Source of the DNA: Amia ocellicauda
Taxonomy: Eukaryota > Chordata > Actinopteri > Amiiformes > Amiidae
NCBI RefSeq assembly: GCF_036373705.1
Contig: NC_089851.1
Coordinates: 620,001 to 684,000 of the forward strand
Direction of reading: 5' to 3'
DNA: 64,000 bases
Position numbers and translations under genes: made by a program. The notes beneath the pieces are model-generated. The model did no database searches. It had not been told where the DNA came from and saw only the letters and a list, made by a program, of their open reading frames with translations. Shown piece after piece: positions 35,587 through 53,307 of the stretch. How positions within the stretch are numbered: the first letter of the stretch is position 1; every line of letters begins with the position of its first letter.

Positions 35587-36491
35587 AATATATACCGATC
35601 AGCCATAACATTATGACCACCTGTCTAATCTTGTGTAGGTCCCCCTTTTGCCGCCAAAACAGCCCTGACCCATCGAGGCATGGACTCCACTAGAGCTCTG
35701 AAGGTGTGCTGTGGTATCTGGCACCAAGACGTTTGCAGCAGATCCTTTAAGTCCTGTAAGTTGCGAGGTGGGGCCTCCATGGATCAGACTTGTTTGTCCA
35801 GCACATCCCACAGATGCTCGATTGGATTGAGATCTGGGGAATTTGGAGGCCAAGTCAACACCTTGAACTCGTGATTCATCAGACCAGGCCACCTTCTTCC
35901 ATTGCTCCGTGGTCCAGTTCTGATGCTCACGTGCCCATTGTAGGCGCTTTCGGCAGTGGACAGGGGTCAGCATGGGCACCATGACTGGTCTGCAGCTACG
36001 CAGCCCCACACGCAACAAACTGCGATGCACTGTGTGTTCTGACACCTTTCTATCAGGACCAGCATTCACTTTTTCAGCAATTTGAGCTACAGTAGCTCGT
36101 CTGTTGGATCGGACCACACGGGCCAGCCTTCGCTTCCCATGTGCATCAATGAGCCTTGGCCGCCCATGACCCTGTCGCCGGTTCACCGCTTTTCCTTCCT
36201 TGGACACTTTTGATAGGTACTGACCACTGCAGACCGGGAACACCCCACAAGAGCTGCAGTTTTGGAGATGCTCTGACCCAGTCATCTAGCATCATAATTT
36301 GGCCCGTGTCAAAGTCGCTCAGATCCTTACGCTGCCCATTTTTCCTGATTCTAACACATCAACTTTGAGGGCAAAATGTTCACTTGCTGCCTAATATATC
36401 CCACCCACTGACAGGTGCCATGATAACGAGATTATCAGTGTTATTCACTTCACCTGTCAGTGCTCATAATGTTATGGCTGATCGGTGTATA
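35587..36491 (-). mobile_element. Tc1-like element, internally deleted
   Basis: The inverted ends are taccgatcagccataacatt and aatgttatggctgatcggtg, flanked by TA. The minus-strand transposase remnant has the HTH and linker (RRLARVVRSNRRATVAQIAE) and the first catalytic block KKVAWSDESR. A deletion then joins it directly to the C-terminal part near 35870, so the second acidic block is missing. Non-autonomous. Confidence 0.88.
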
Positions 36492-36936
36492 CATAGGCAA
36501 ATATACATCGCCTCTATCTGAATATTCATGTTTTAATGTTTTGATGACTGTTTTACTTGCGGTGCACTCTGGGACCCTGAGCAAGATGACAAAAACAGTA
36601 CGTCTATCACAGTTTGATTGAGGGGAACACACGGAAATGAAGCGTGTTGTTTACCTTCATCTCTAGTATTAAATGGAGATATGGCCACCATCATTCATAC
36701 AGAACACTCCGAAACAAACTCAAATGTCAGAATCCGGGACCCCTCATAAAGTGGAACAAGCAAGCAGTAAAATCTAATAAATAAAGAAATGCCTTTGATA
36801 TGTAGAGTACATTTGTGGATAATCATTTATTTCACGCTAGTTTGACACAACAGCATTTTTCTTACAAAGTCAGTGCCACGCAAAGTATATGAATCTAGTA
36901 CCAGTCTTACAAAATGTAAAAGCACTAAGAAACTTA
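36492..36936. other. No gene seen
   Basis: A/T-rich spacer between the Tc1-like and CR1 fragments without recognisable coding or structured sequence. Confidence 0.4.
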
Positions 36937-37387
36937 AGAAACACAAGACAGTGTCCAATCAAGAGGAGGCCATTCGCCCCATCGTGCTTGTTTGGTGTCC
37001 ATTAATAACTAAGTGATCAAGGATCCTATCCAGTCTGTTTTTGAATGTTCCCAAATTGTCTCTTCAGCCACATCGCTGGGGAGTTTGTTCAGATTGTGAC
37101 GCCTCTCTGTGTGAAGAAGTGTCTCCTGTTTTCTGTCTTGAATGCCTTGAAGCCCAATTTCCATTTGTGTCCCCGGGTGCGTGTGTCCCTGCTGATCTGG
37201 AAAAGCTCCTCTGGTTTGAGGTGGTCGATGCCTTTCATGATTTTGAAGACTTGGATCAAGTCCCCACGTAGTCTCCTCTGTTCCAGGGTGAAAAGGTTCA
37301 GGTCCTCAGTCTCTCAGTAGGACATTCCCTTCAGACCTGGAATAAGTCTGGTTGCTCTCCTCTGAACTGCCTCTAGAGCAGCGAGGT
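36937..37387 (-). mobile_element. CR1 3'-end fragment
   Basis: Inverted CR1 tail: caagaggaggccattcgccc, then the minus-strand coding end including [17 protein letters not shown] and [12 protein letters not shown]. It is truncated near the block that begins EAVQRRATRLI. Confidence 0.88.
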
Positions 37388-38500
37388 GTTTAAGTAAATA
37401 TCAGCTGACAAAAACACGAAGGTACACTGGTAATGGTTGAGTGTAAGTGCAAACAAAAAACCTAAACAATATATGGAAGGGTTAATGATGCAGCCAAATG
37501 AACACACTTCATTGTAAACGGCAGGGGACTTTGTGCAAATGAGGGGTTTACGTGTGTGACATCACCAGCCATGAGTCCCTCAGCTGCAGTGATTTTAATG
37601 AAGCATAAATCTCAAACTTGATGTGTGATGAACTGTGCTTCATGCATTTTATTACACTGTAGCAAAACCACAACATTGAAATGGTGTATTCATTGTATGA
37701 TGCACGTATTCTCTATGTTGTGACATGCTTTAGGATGGTGTTCCACTATAGTGATGTAATTTAAATGAGGATTAAATATGTTCATTGTCCAAACTAAAAA
37801 GGGACATAATCCAAAAAAGACAGAGCTAGTGAAGTGCCATTACTATTGCTGTTTTAGGCCCCTATATCTGTACATTTACAACAAAATCTCCTCATCTGTG
37901 AGCAACAATGGAATAAGGGACACAAAGAACCTGCATGATAATCTTTTTTGGGTCAGAATTGTCTTGGTGCCTTTATACTGAGCAGCAGGTGTCCCGAGCT
38001 CACGAGACCACAGAGGGCTGGGGGGTCAGCAGTGGATGCAGGTGGGGGGGTGGATGGAGGGGTTCTATGTGTCCTCTGTGTTTTTGATTATGTTGTATTG
38101 TGGATTGATGTTTGTTTTGTTGGCATGTTTGCTACAACAAACAAGAAATATAAATATTGTTTTTTAAAAAGTTGCCGTTTAGTCCCTGTATAAACTTTTA
38201 CATCCCTATTGAATCATTGGCAGCCTTGGCACTTAGTGATGTATATTAAACAAACCAGACTTTGGGCCAGTGAAGTTCCTCCCTCCCTGCATTAGAATCT
38301 CAGCACAGGTCATTTATTTGTATTACTGTCTGACAAAAATCAATTACTTCACTTGTTTACTACAACTACCCCAGCACATCCCCACTCACACACACTGATA
38401 CTCACCATCTGACACACACCCCCACAGCTCTATAGACTAATGTAAAACTGATACTAACCTGCAAACGACCTACATGATAATACATATTCAATGATCACTG
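37388..38500. other. No gene seen
   Basis: A/T-rich intergenic DNA. Nothing recognisable on either strand. Confidence 0.4.
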
Positions 38501-38807
38501 ATTGGAAACGTTTCGCCTCACGCCAGCGCAGTCTGTTCAGACGCAGTCAAATGACTTTCTCCTCCAACTCCCAGGTGCCGCCTGTTTGCGGAGCTGCCGC
38601 GCCGGTCGCGTCTTGATGACGTCAGCTGCTCCGGAAACGAGCGCGGTTGTTATGGAGAAGCATTTCCCCCGAGGCAGAGAGAGAGAGAGGGATAGAGCGA
38701 TAGAGGGATAGAGAGAGATAGAGCGATAGAGAGAGGCCGAGAGGGACAGAGCGCCAGAGCGAGCAGGGGACACGGATGTGAGTGTCAGCTCCGCGGCTTC
38801 AGCACAG
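38500..38807 (+). promoter_or_regulatory. Probable PPP1R16A promoter and first non-coding exon
   Basis: CpG-enriched DNA from about 38.5 kb to 39.1 kb with a GA-rich initiator stretch (38676-38730). A good splice donor, agcacag/gtaggt, ends at 38807. A matching acceptor (ctctgcag) is at 43101-43103, upstream of the coding start. This is inferred from layout only; no transcript is available. Confidence 0.4.
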
Positions 38808-39539
38808 GTAGGTGTCGGCCGCTGTGCCTCGGTCGGGCGCCGGCTCTGATCGGATTACCCGGCGCGGGGCCGCAGGACAGCCAGGGACCGTGTCGGTGCG
38901 AGCGGTCTGCCCCGCTCCCTGTCCCCGCACACACAGGTGCCCGGGTGGATATGCACGGTGCCTGGGAGAAACCGCAGGGACGCAGTCTGTACAGCTGTGT
39001 GAAGACGTCGGCTGCGGTTTCGTATTGTTATTACTAGTGTGATTATGAATGACTGACTTGCAGAGAGAGAGTTGTGCTCGTCTGATGACACGCACTCACA
39101 CTCAGTCCTGGCCGGGCCGCTCGGTTACTCGCTTTATCGTAATTTTCAGAAAGAACTAGTGAATCAACCAACCCAAAAGCAGAGGCAGGCTGCCGTTTAC
39201 TAGCACTGGACACAGTGTCACCATCTGGGCAGGAGAGAGTAGACGTCATGCCACTGCGACCCCATTGTCCCCTGTACAATGTGTGTGTGTGTCTCTCTCT
39301 CTTTACCTCTCCCCCTCTCTCTCTTTCGTCCTACCTCTCTTGGAGGTCAGGACACGTGTAACTTTTTTTTTTCCTTTTTTTAACTGTGATCAAAAGTCCA
39401 TGTTCTGAGTGCTGTAAATGTGACTGATTACGGCACCTGCACACAAACTAATCCCTCAGTGTGTCTGCCTGACACAGTCTGACTGGGGCGCACAGACACA
39501 GTCATTGACTGACTGTCCCAGTAACTGGTGCACTAGCTG

Positions 39540-39905
39540 TGTCTGCCTGCCTGTCTGACACACTGCCTGACTGACACTCACACACACTGACACACTGCCT
39601 GTCTGACACTCACACACACTGACACACTGCCTGTCTGACACTCACACACACTGACACACTGCCTGACTGACACTCACACACTGCCTGACTGACACTCACA
39701 CACACTGACACACTGCCTGACTGACACTCACACACACTGACACACTGCCTGACTGACACTCACACACACTGACACACTGCCTGACTGACACTCACACACA
39801 CTGACACACTGCCTGACTGACACACTGACACACTGCCTGACTGACACTCACACACACTGACACACTGCCTGACTGACACTCACACACACTGACACACTGC
39901 CTCTC
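39540..39905. repeat. Minisatellite, 32-base unit
   Basis: About eleven copies of a unit built from ctgactgacactcacacaca and ctgacacactgc, ending at 39902. It lies in the presumed first intron of PPP1R16A. Confidence 0.92.
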
Positions 39906-39926
39906 AGTGGCAGTGCAGACAGTGTG

Positions 39927-41120
39927 TAAAGTTCAATTCAATTCAGTGCTTTATTGGCATGACTGAGGTCTGCAGTGTTGCCAAAACAATTCACATTACA
40001 TACTTGTATGAACAAAAGAAAGGATAGTTAATAAGTCTGTTTTTTATAAAATATTTTACAGAAAAAAATAACAAATATATAATTTATAAATAAAATCTTA
40101 ATATACATGAACATACATTAACTTAAAAAAAAATTATAATATTCAAACATTGAACTAACAAGAAGCTATATCACAATAATACGTTTCTACAGACATTTTC
40201 ACGTTGTGCCCCTCAGGCTGTGGCAGCAGCGACATATTGGGCAGCCAGGGGGCTGTGTGTCCCTCCCCCAGGAGGACTGACAGTTTTTCTTTTATATCAA
40301 TTTTGTCAAAAATTAGGTGGGCCTTTATTATTTTATTAAAGAATATGTCCCTTATTAGGGTGTGTTTATTGCACTGCAGGAGAAAGTGCATCTCAGTGTC
40401 CACCTCTCCTGTCTCTCAGTGACCACATCGCCACTCCTCTCTGTGTCCACCTCTCCTGTCTCTCAGTGACCACATCGCCGCTCCTCTCTGTGTCCACCTC
40501 TCCTGTCTCTCAGTGACCACAGTGCTGCTCCTCTCTGGGCAGCCAGCTCTGCCTGTGTCGGCCCGTCTCTATGGCCAGGCTGTGGTCACTGAGCCTGTAC
40601 TTGGTCAGGATCCGTCTCTGCTTCATATTTCTGACACTGAAGAGACTCTGCAGGGTGTATTCTCTGTTTAGGGCCCGATAGCGATCCGGTTTACTTTGGG
40701 GTTTCTTTTCTGTGTCCCAATGTTCCAGACAGGAGGTTTTAGTTTGTTCAGTAAGTGGTTTGACTCTAATGGGCAGCTGGCGAGCAGTGCTGGTCTGAGG
40801 CTGGGTGGTGTTAGTGGGGTTAGGGGCAGTGAGCCTCAGGGCCAACTGACTGAGGGGCTGTTTCTTGTGCTCAGCTCTTGGGCTCTCAGGCCTTGTGTTG
40901 CAGTGACTCTGGGGGACTTGTCTGGAGATGCATGCAGAACTTCAATGCTCTGTTCTGGATGGGTTTGAGCAGCGGGTATCGGCCCAGTTCAGCCCTGCAG
41001 GTGAGGCTGGGGGTGTTTCTCTGCACCTGTAGGATGTTTTTGCAGAACTCTGCATGCAGGGTTTCTGTCGGGTGTTTGTCCCATGTAGTGTAGTCCTGCT
41101 CACTGAGTCCTGCTCTCTTG
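39927..41120 (-). mobile_element. Non-LTR retrotransposon 3' end (clade uncertain)
   Basis: On minus: DYTTWDKHPTETLHAEFCKN, TCRAELGRYPLLKPIQNRAL, KYRLSDHSLAIETGRHRQSW and DTEMHFLLQCNKHTLIRDIF. This is a familiar fish LINE C-terminal region. A 3' end follows with an AATAAA and a gaattgaa tail at 39927. Frame breaks are present, and a short direct duplication of about 61 bases occupies about 40380-40520. Copies of the tail alone occur at 41143-41290. Confidence 0.75.
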
Positions 41121-41142
41121 CTCTCTCGCTCTCTCTCTCTCA

Positions 41143-41290
41143 GTCTCTCAAATTCAAATTCAGAAAGCTTTATTGGCGTGACTAGTTGACATTATTGTTG
41201 CCGAAGCATTGCTCAGGAACAGTGTAATGGGAACAGTAACTACACTAATTATACATTTTACATTTTAACATCTATTTACAGACCCCTCTC
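41143..41290 (-). mobile_element. Tail-only copy of the same LINE
   Basis: The sequence caaattcaaattcagaaagc followed by tttattggcgtgac matches the 3' end of the 39.9 kb LINE. Heavily 5'-truncated. Confidence 0.6.
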
Positions 41291-43100
41291 TCTGTGGCAG
41301 TGCAAACTCTCCCTCTCCCTCTCTCTCTACCCCTCTCTCTGTGGCAGTGTTCAGGCAGTGTTAAAGAGGCAGCTTCTGTAAAGATTGTGTTTGCCCTTTT
41401 GACTTCAAATGGGAATTATTTTTGGGACTAGACGTGGAAGGATTCCACGATTCCCGTGCTTGGGTGACGGACTGAATTCGGCTACCTAGCCCTGCAGGGG
41501 CTGCGCATCTCGGCAGTGCAGCTGGCTGCGCAGAGGCAAATGATAAGGAAATTAGTGAGTCACTGTGGAGCCACATGCAAATGCACCAACCTATGCAAAC
41601 CAGTTGTGGGAAAAAAGTATCTCTCATATTCTCTTTCCTCTCTTTTGGACTGAATGTATTTTATCCAGTCTGGGCTGGGCTGACCTTTACTCCTGCAGGG
41701 TCTGTCAAGCTGAGCTGTAAAGATAAACTGTGAGATTTGAGATAGTATGGGGGGAGAGAGGAGGAGGCAGGGAGAAAGCGAGAGAGAGACAAAGAGAGAA
41801 ACGGAGAAGGAAAGAGAGGTGTCATATGACCTTATTATGAAATTGTTCACAAAAATAAACAAAAAACACAGACTGAAAGACACACCCAGACACGCAGAGA
41901 AAGACAGACACACACTGTCTTTCCATCTCTCTCACACGCACTCAGACTCTTACTCACACCCACGCACACACTCTCTTTCCATCTCTGTCTAACGCACACA
42001 CTCTTACTCACACACACACACACACATTGAGGCTGATGCACAGGGACATACACATGCTGGCGCTCATTGGCCCACTGTGTGAGTGGGGACTGTGCTGTGA
42101 GTTGTGCAGTTGGGGACAGTGGTTTAGAGGTGTGGGCCCTGGGGGGGGGTGGTGGTGTGACACAGTGACAAAGAGCAGACGTGAGACCACCCCCCTGTGG
42201 CACTGACCTCTCCCTGACCCTAGCTGTGTGTGTGTGTGTGTGTCTCTGTGCGTGTATGCGTGCATCTGTGTGTGTGTGTCTGTGTGTGTGTCTGTGTGCG
42301 TGTGTCTGCGTGTCTGAGATCCAAACCACATACTTTTCCTCTTCTCTCTCTGCGCAAACATGATTTTCCCTCTCTATGCAGACCACACTCTACCTCCCTC
42401 TGTCTCCCACAGCCACTCTCTCTCCCAAATTCAAATGTAAAGAGAGAATGGTCCACTGTATCTTCACACAGGCGCAGGTCTGTGCAGTGGGGCACAATCG
42501 CCAATAAACACATTTTTCTCTCTCTCTCTCTCTCTCTCTCTCACCGCCTACATTATTGATGAGCCCATGGGGATGGCTGTGTCCTCACTGCAAAGAGAGC
42601 GACCGCAGCCCCAGTGGTCAGACTGCGCGGACTGGGGCTTGGAGGGAGGCAGGGGCACACTGTGTGCCAGGCAGGCTCTCTCTGCAGTGGAGGCCAGGAG
42701 TGCTGTGCCCTGGGGCTGGAAGGGGGTGGGGGTGGGGGGTGTAGTCTGTAACAAAAGCCCGTCTTCTCTGGTTTCCTCTCCTTTGGCAACACCGGTGGAA
42801 CTTTTTTTTTTTTAATTGAATTGAGAGAGACAAACAGGCTTGGCTGGGCTGGGCTGGGCTGCCCTGTCTGCCCTGCCTGCCCTGTACCCCTTGGTTCCCT
42901 CATTGGCAGTGTTTTTGCAGGTCAGTGCATCTCAAAGCGTTGACCCCAGTTGAGCCTACTTGAGGGGGGATTGGGTGGACAGGTCCCAGCCTGGGGGGAT
43001 TGGGTGGACAGTGTCCAGCCCGAGGGGGGATTGGGTGGGGTTTTGAAATAATTAACTGAGTAAGTGAGTAACAGTCATTCTGTCTCCCTCTGTGTCTCTG
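41291..43100. other. Intronic DNA with simple repeats
   Basis: Holds CA/TG runs (41900-42030, 42225-42320) and a CT run (42518-42542). No coding exon is recognised. It lies within the presumed large 5' intron of PPP1R16A. Confidence 0.4.
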
Positions 43101-43103
43101 CAG

Positions 43104-48806
<5,703 letters not shown>

Positions 48807-49039
48807 CCCTCCCACACAGTCGAATACCCACACGCACACACACACACACACTCGCGCACACGCACTCTCACACACATACAGTCCTTAGTGCTGCCCCTGC
48901 TGTTGACGCCAAGACCAGACAGTCCAGTTCTCGGTGCTGTGGTGCATCAAGGTTGACAGGACAGAGCCGCACAGCATGCTGGGAAATCTTACTATAGCCC
49001 GAACATCCATACAATGATTCTGTCTCTGCTGCTCGATCG

Positions 49040-49085
<46 letters not shown>

Positions 49086-50880
49086 CCCCTCGTCCGGGGT
49101 GTGTTAGGGAGCAGGTTGTGTGTGCTGTGGTTTGTCGGCTGTGTGGGGCTGTGGTCTCAGGTCTCGCTGCGGCCCAGCGCCAGCGGAGGCGCGTCTCAGC
49201 AGTGCCCTATGCGGACGGAGAGAGAGACGGAGTCCCCTGTGGCGGGCGATGGAGGGGGTTTGATGAAGGGTGTGTGTAGTGATGCGCTGCACTGATGTGG
49301 CGATTATTACCGATTACTGTCGCTGCGATGACGATTGTGATTGGCCTGAACCAATTTCGCTCAATTCCATTTCAGGTTCAGGTTTGATTAGTTGCCCTTT
49401 TTCATTTGTCCTACTGTTTGTTTGTTGGTTTGTTCTCTTAAGCACTGCTTTGATTTTGATTTTGTACTACCTGACGATTGGGTCGTCTCAGAGATGATGG
49501 CTGAGACCAGGCCTGAATGAAACGGACCCGGCGCCGCAGTCTGTTCAAATAGAGGAGCCGCAGGGTGGGGTGGGTCCGGTCCTCGAGTGCTCCAACGGGT
49601 TTTCCAGGCGTTTCAATCGGCCACCGATTGATCGCCTGAAGACCCTGGACCCAGGAGCCCTGAGGGCCCGACCTGCCCACTCTGGCCAATGCCAGATGCA
49701 TACGGGCATTGCTGTGGAGACAGGCATGCGGGTTTTATTTATTTTTTATTATAATATTGTCATTGTATTTTAAACTGTGGACGAGTCGAGCTGACTGGAG
49801 CTCATGTGACGATGGCAGTTAAAAAGAGAAGGGTAGTGTGGTGAAGTTGTATCTTTCGTACGTGACATGCCGAGGGAATGGATGGGGGAAGCGGTGACAC
49901 CCTGTTCACCCGGTGTGACCCGGTGCCACACGACACCCTGTTCACCCGGTGTGACCCGGCGCCACGCCACTCCCCGTGCATCCGGTGTGACCCGGCACCA
50001 CACCAAGCTCCGTGCACCCGGTGTGACCCAGCGCCACGCCACTCCTCGTGCACCGGGTCGGAGGCATGTGAAGGGGATGTCTGGGCAGACACGGCTGTTG
50101 GGAGAGGAACAGGGAGCTCGTACATGCAACACGCGGCACAGAAAGGTGGGAGGAGGACTTCACCTCCGCCCCCCCCAGCCGAGGAACCGTGACCGAGACA
50201 CTGTAAACGGATCGGTACCAACGACCGGCCCGGAGATACCAGCCTTGCCCAGAGCACTGCTGACATAGTATTTTTTATATTCATACAGATGCACAGAGAG
50301 AGAGAGAGAGAGAGAGGGCTGTAGATATTGATATGAATGGGTGTGTTTGAGAATTATATTTTATTAAGATGGGGTGTGATTTTTATGAAATGCTGCAATG
50401 ACAAATTATGGTCTATTTTTTCAGAACCACCCCAGGTCCCAGAGTCCTGGAGAAACGCGTTCCCCTCATCTCTACTGTAATGCTGGCCTCTGTAGGTCGT
50501 GTGTAGGGGTTTGTTCCTCAGAGGCTGCGATCCACAGGTGCCGACTCCTTTGATTGTACATTTGTCGCAAAAGCAATCCAAAAAATACGGCGGCCCTGAA
50601 GGGACGAAATCCCTTCTGCAGAATCACAAGGAAGTGTGTGTCTTTGTATTTCCCCCAAAGTGTCTTTAGGGCTTGTGTTTAAAATGGTTAAATTGGGACC
50701 AAAAATTGTACAGGTTTAGGTTTGCAAATTGTCCCAACAAAGTATCATGAGACGCTGAATGTTTTGTAGTTTTTATTGTCTTAGCCCCCCCAATCTGGGA
50801 CAACGGGGGGGGTGATGGGAGAGGCAGCGCTGTGATTTACACTACAGATTAAATTTTGTAATTTGTTAATATTATTAAAA
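48807..50880 (+). other. PPP1R16A 3' UTR and flank
   Basis: ATTAAA hexamers at 50848-50853 and 50874-50879 are the first good polyadenylation candidates, giving a 3' UTR of about 2 kb if used. It contains a CA run at 48832-48852, a CT run at about 49042-49082 and a minisatellite at 49.9 kb. Confidence 0.4.
49895..50062. repeat. Short minisatellite, about 33-base unit
   Basis: About five copies built from caccctgttcacccggtgtg and acccggcgccacgccact, with divergence between copies. Confidence 0.85.
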
Positions 50881-52325
50881 ATCGAAGTTGACTGACTTGA
50901 CTGAGTGCAGTTTGTTGATTGTGGGTGATTTCTAAGAAGGCCCGGTCCAGCCTGCGGGACCAGAGGCCACTCGGGGCCCTAGGAGTTGAGTCCTGCTGCC
51001 GGAGAGACAGCACCCCCTGGTGTAGACTGTGAGCGCAGCGAAGGGGCTCTCACTGCACACAGTCACTCAGGGTCTCGACCCCCCGTAGCCTGGGCTGTAT
51101 TCGGGCAGGGGGAGGGTAAGGACAAATGGGGAGCCTGATGTTTCTGTGTCTCTGACGCAATGCAATCTAAATCCCAGGGTCCTGTGATTCTGTCAGAGTG
51201 CAGCACCACTCAGACCTCCCCCTGGTGCCACACCAGTGCTCATCTGCAGTTCCTGCTGGGTGAGAGCAGTGGTGGGAGCCCAGCCCAGGGGCTGCTGTGG
51301 AACCCCTTTCCAGCACAACATAATGTACATCTGTATGGTCCATTGCAGCCCGGCACAACCCAGGGGTCCTAATACATTCCAATACTGCCCAGCACAGTCC
51401 AACACAGGACCATACAACCCAGCACTGTCCAGCACAGTCCAACACAGGACCGTACAGCCCAGCTTGAGAAAAAGGGGAAAAGATAATAAGTGTACCTTAA
51501 CACTTAAACAGTAACGTGGGTACTCCATCAATGTCCTGCCCAGGTCATCCAGGAGAAAAAGCTAATGGATTACCAAGTAAGTTAGGCTTCAATTGAATTA
51601 AATCAGATATTGAGGGCCAAGCTGGGAGGCATGTGGGGAATGATACTGAGAGCCCACACAAGATATTTTTGCACTCTAGCCTAATACCCCCCCTGTCACG
51701 GGGGGACCATTTACAGCATGATGCAAGCAGCACCTGTTCCGGGACCCAGGACCTCCAGGCTCTGGTTACTGTGTGACCTGCACAGCGGTCTGGGGCCCAG
51801 GGCTGTGTCAGGGCTGCTCTCGAACCCAGCTCTGCTTGCCACTGCTCAGCAGGGGAGGGGTGTGGTGAGTGCAGCGGGTATCCGTGCTGTCTCCCTCCCA
51901 GCCTCCCCCCGCCTCAGTCTGGCAGCAGCATAAGTCTCACAGGAAGAAGTGTCAGGGTTTGGAACAGAGCAGAGACCCAGTGAGTGTGACTGGGGTGTGA
52001 GGATTTGTCTGTCTGTGCATTTGGGATGTGTGGGTTTATCTGTGTCTCTGTGGGTCTGGGGTGTGTGGGGATTTGCCTGTGTCTCTTCTATGTTCTCCAG
52101 CTTCGTCAAAATTCAAATTCAAATTCGATGTATTGTTGTCTCAGCGTCACGGTCACTGTGCTCGCTGTGGGGGGGTGGGTCAGCCGTGGGTAGCTGAGGC
52201 TGGTGAATGAGGATGCACTCAGCAAATTTTCAGTTTTTCTGCAAGTTAAGATTATACTTTAAACAGTATGGAATAAAATGCGAAAGATGCGCTGCATGGT
52301 GCCTGTCTCTGACTACAGGGTGACG
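50881..52325. other. Intergenic DNA between PPP1R16A and FUZ
   Basis: No gene recognised. A small duplication, cagcacagtccaacacagga, occurs twice at 51398-51450. A short ttcaaattcaaattcaaatt tail-like sequence lies near 52110. Confidence 0.4.
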
Positions 52326-52544
52326 TAACGCAATGACGTAACGGAAGAGGAAGTGCGCGCGGTTGCTGTGGAGACGGATCGCAGGCTTGGCGTTGTGTTG
52401 CAGAGAGAGTGAGAGAGACAGAGACAGAGGGATAGAGAGAGAGAGGGAGAGAGACAGAGACAGAGGGATAGAGAGAGAGAGGGAGAGAGACAGAGACAGA
52501 GGGATAGAGAGAGAGAGGGAGAGGGAGAGAGAGAGAGAGGGATA

Positions 52545-52580
<36 letters not shown>

Positions 52581-52760
52581 ACGGGGGATGCGCTCACCCG
52601 TACAGACGCGCCGCAGCGACACAGACCTCTCTGCGGGCGAGCGAGCCGGGACCCGCGACACTGCGGCCGCACCGGCGTCTCGGGCTGCGGAGCAAACGGC
52701 GGAGCTGCGCTGCAAACGCGGGACAGGGACCTGGAGCGGCACTCAGCTGGTTCGTGGTCA
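52326..52760 (+). promoter_or_regulatory. Probable FUZ promoter / 5' region with GA-rich repeat
   Basis: CpG-enriched DNA (52330-52390, 52590-52740) flanks a repeat at 52400-52575 made of gagagacagagacagaggga and GA runs. The only plus-strand gene downstream is FUZ. A possible 5' UTR acceptor (ccaaaacag) is at about 53231. Inferred from position and composition. Confidence 0.35.
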
Positions 52761-53307
52761 GACTGTGTTTTACTGTAGTTTACTGTAGTTCAGTGACATA
52801 CCTCGGATGCAGACCGCTGACAAACCGGAAGTAGCGCAGCTGAGTTTCTGCTCTTCTTGATCACTGGATTGTTATTGTCTGATACTCTACAGTTATTGTG
52901 CCCAGTTGTGAGAAACACATCAAAAACATAAAGAGAGTAGAGCACGACTGGGCTGCCTCTGCTCAGGTATTTTGTTTTCCAGCTCATTTTAATAGGCTTC
53001 TAAATCTGCCAGATGTCCTTCTTATTGCTGGAAGCAGCGAGATTCCTTCTTCAGCCCAGAGGTTTCCTCTGAACACGTGCTGTAAATCAGCAGCCACAAC
53101 CAGGAGAAAAGGAAAGAACAGAAAACAACAATAAAACAAATAAACTAAGACATCTGGACCTACTGTGGAGACCCTGCCAGTCCAGGGCCTTCCAGGGGGG
53201 TTTCCACTGAACTGCTCTTGTTCTCCAAAACAGGGGTCTGCTGCACTGGAGGGGAGACACCCTGTCTTTACTCTGTGAGAGTGTGAGTGACTGTGTGAGT
53301 GAGAGCC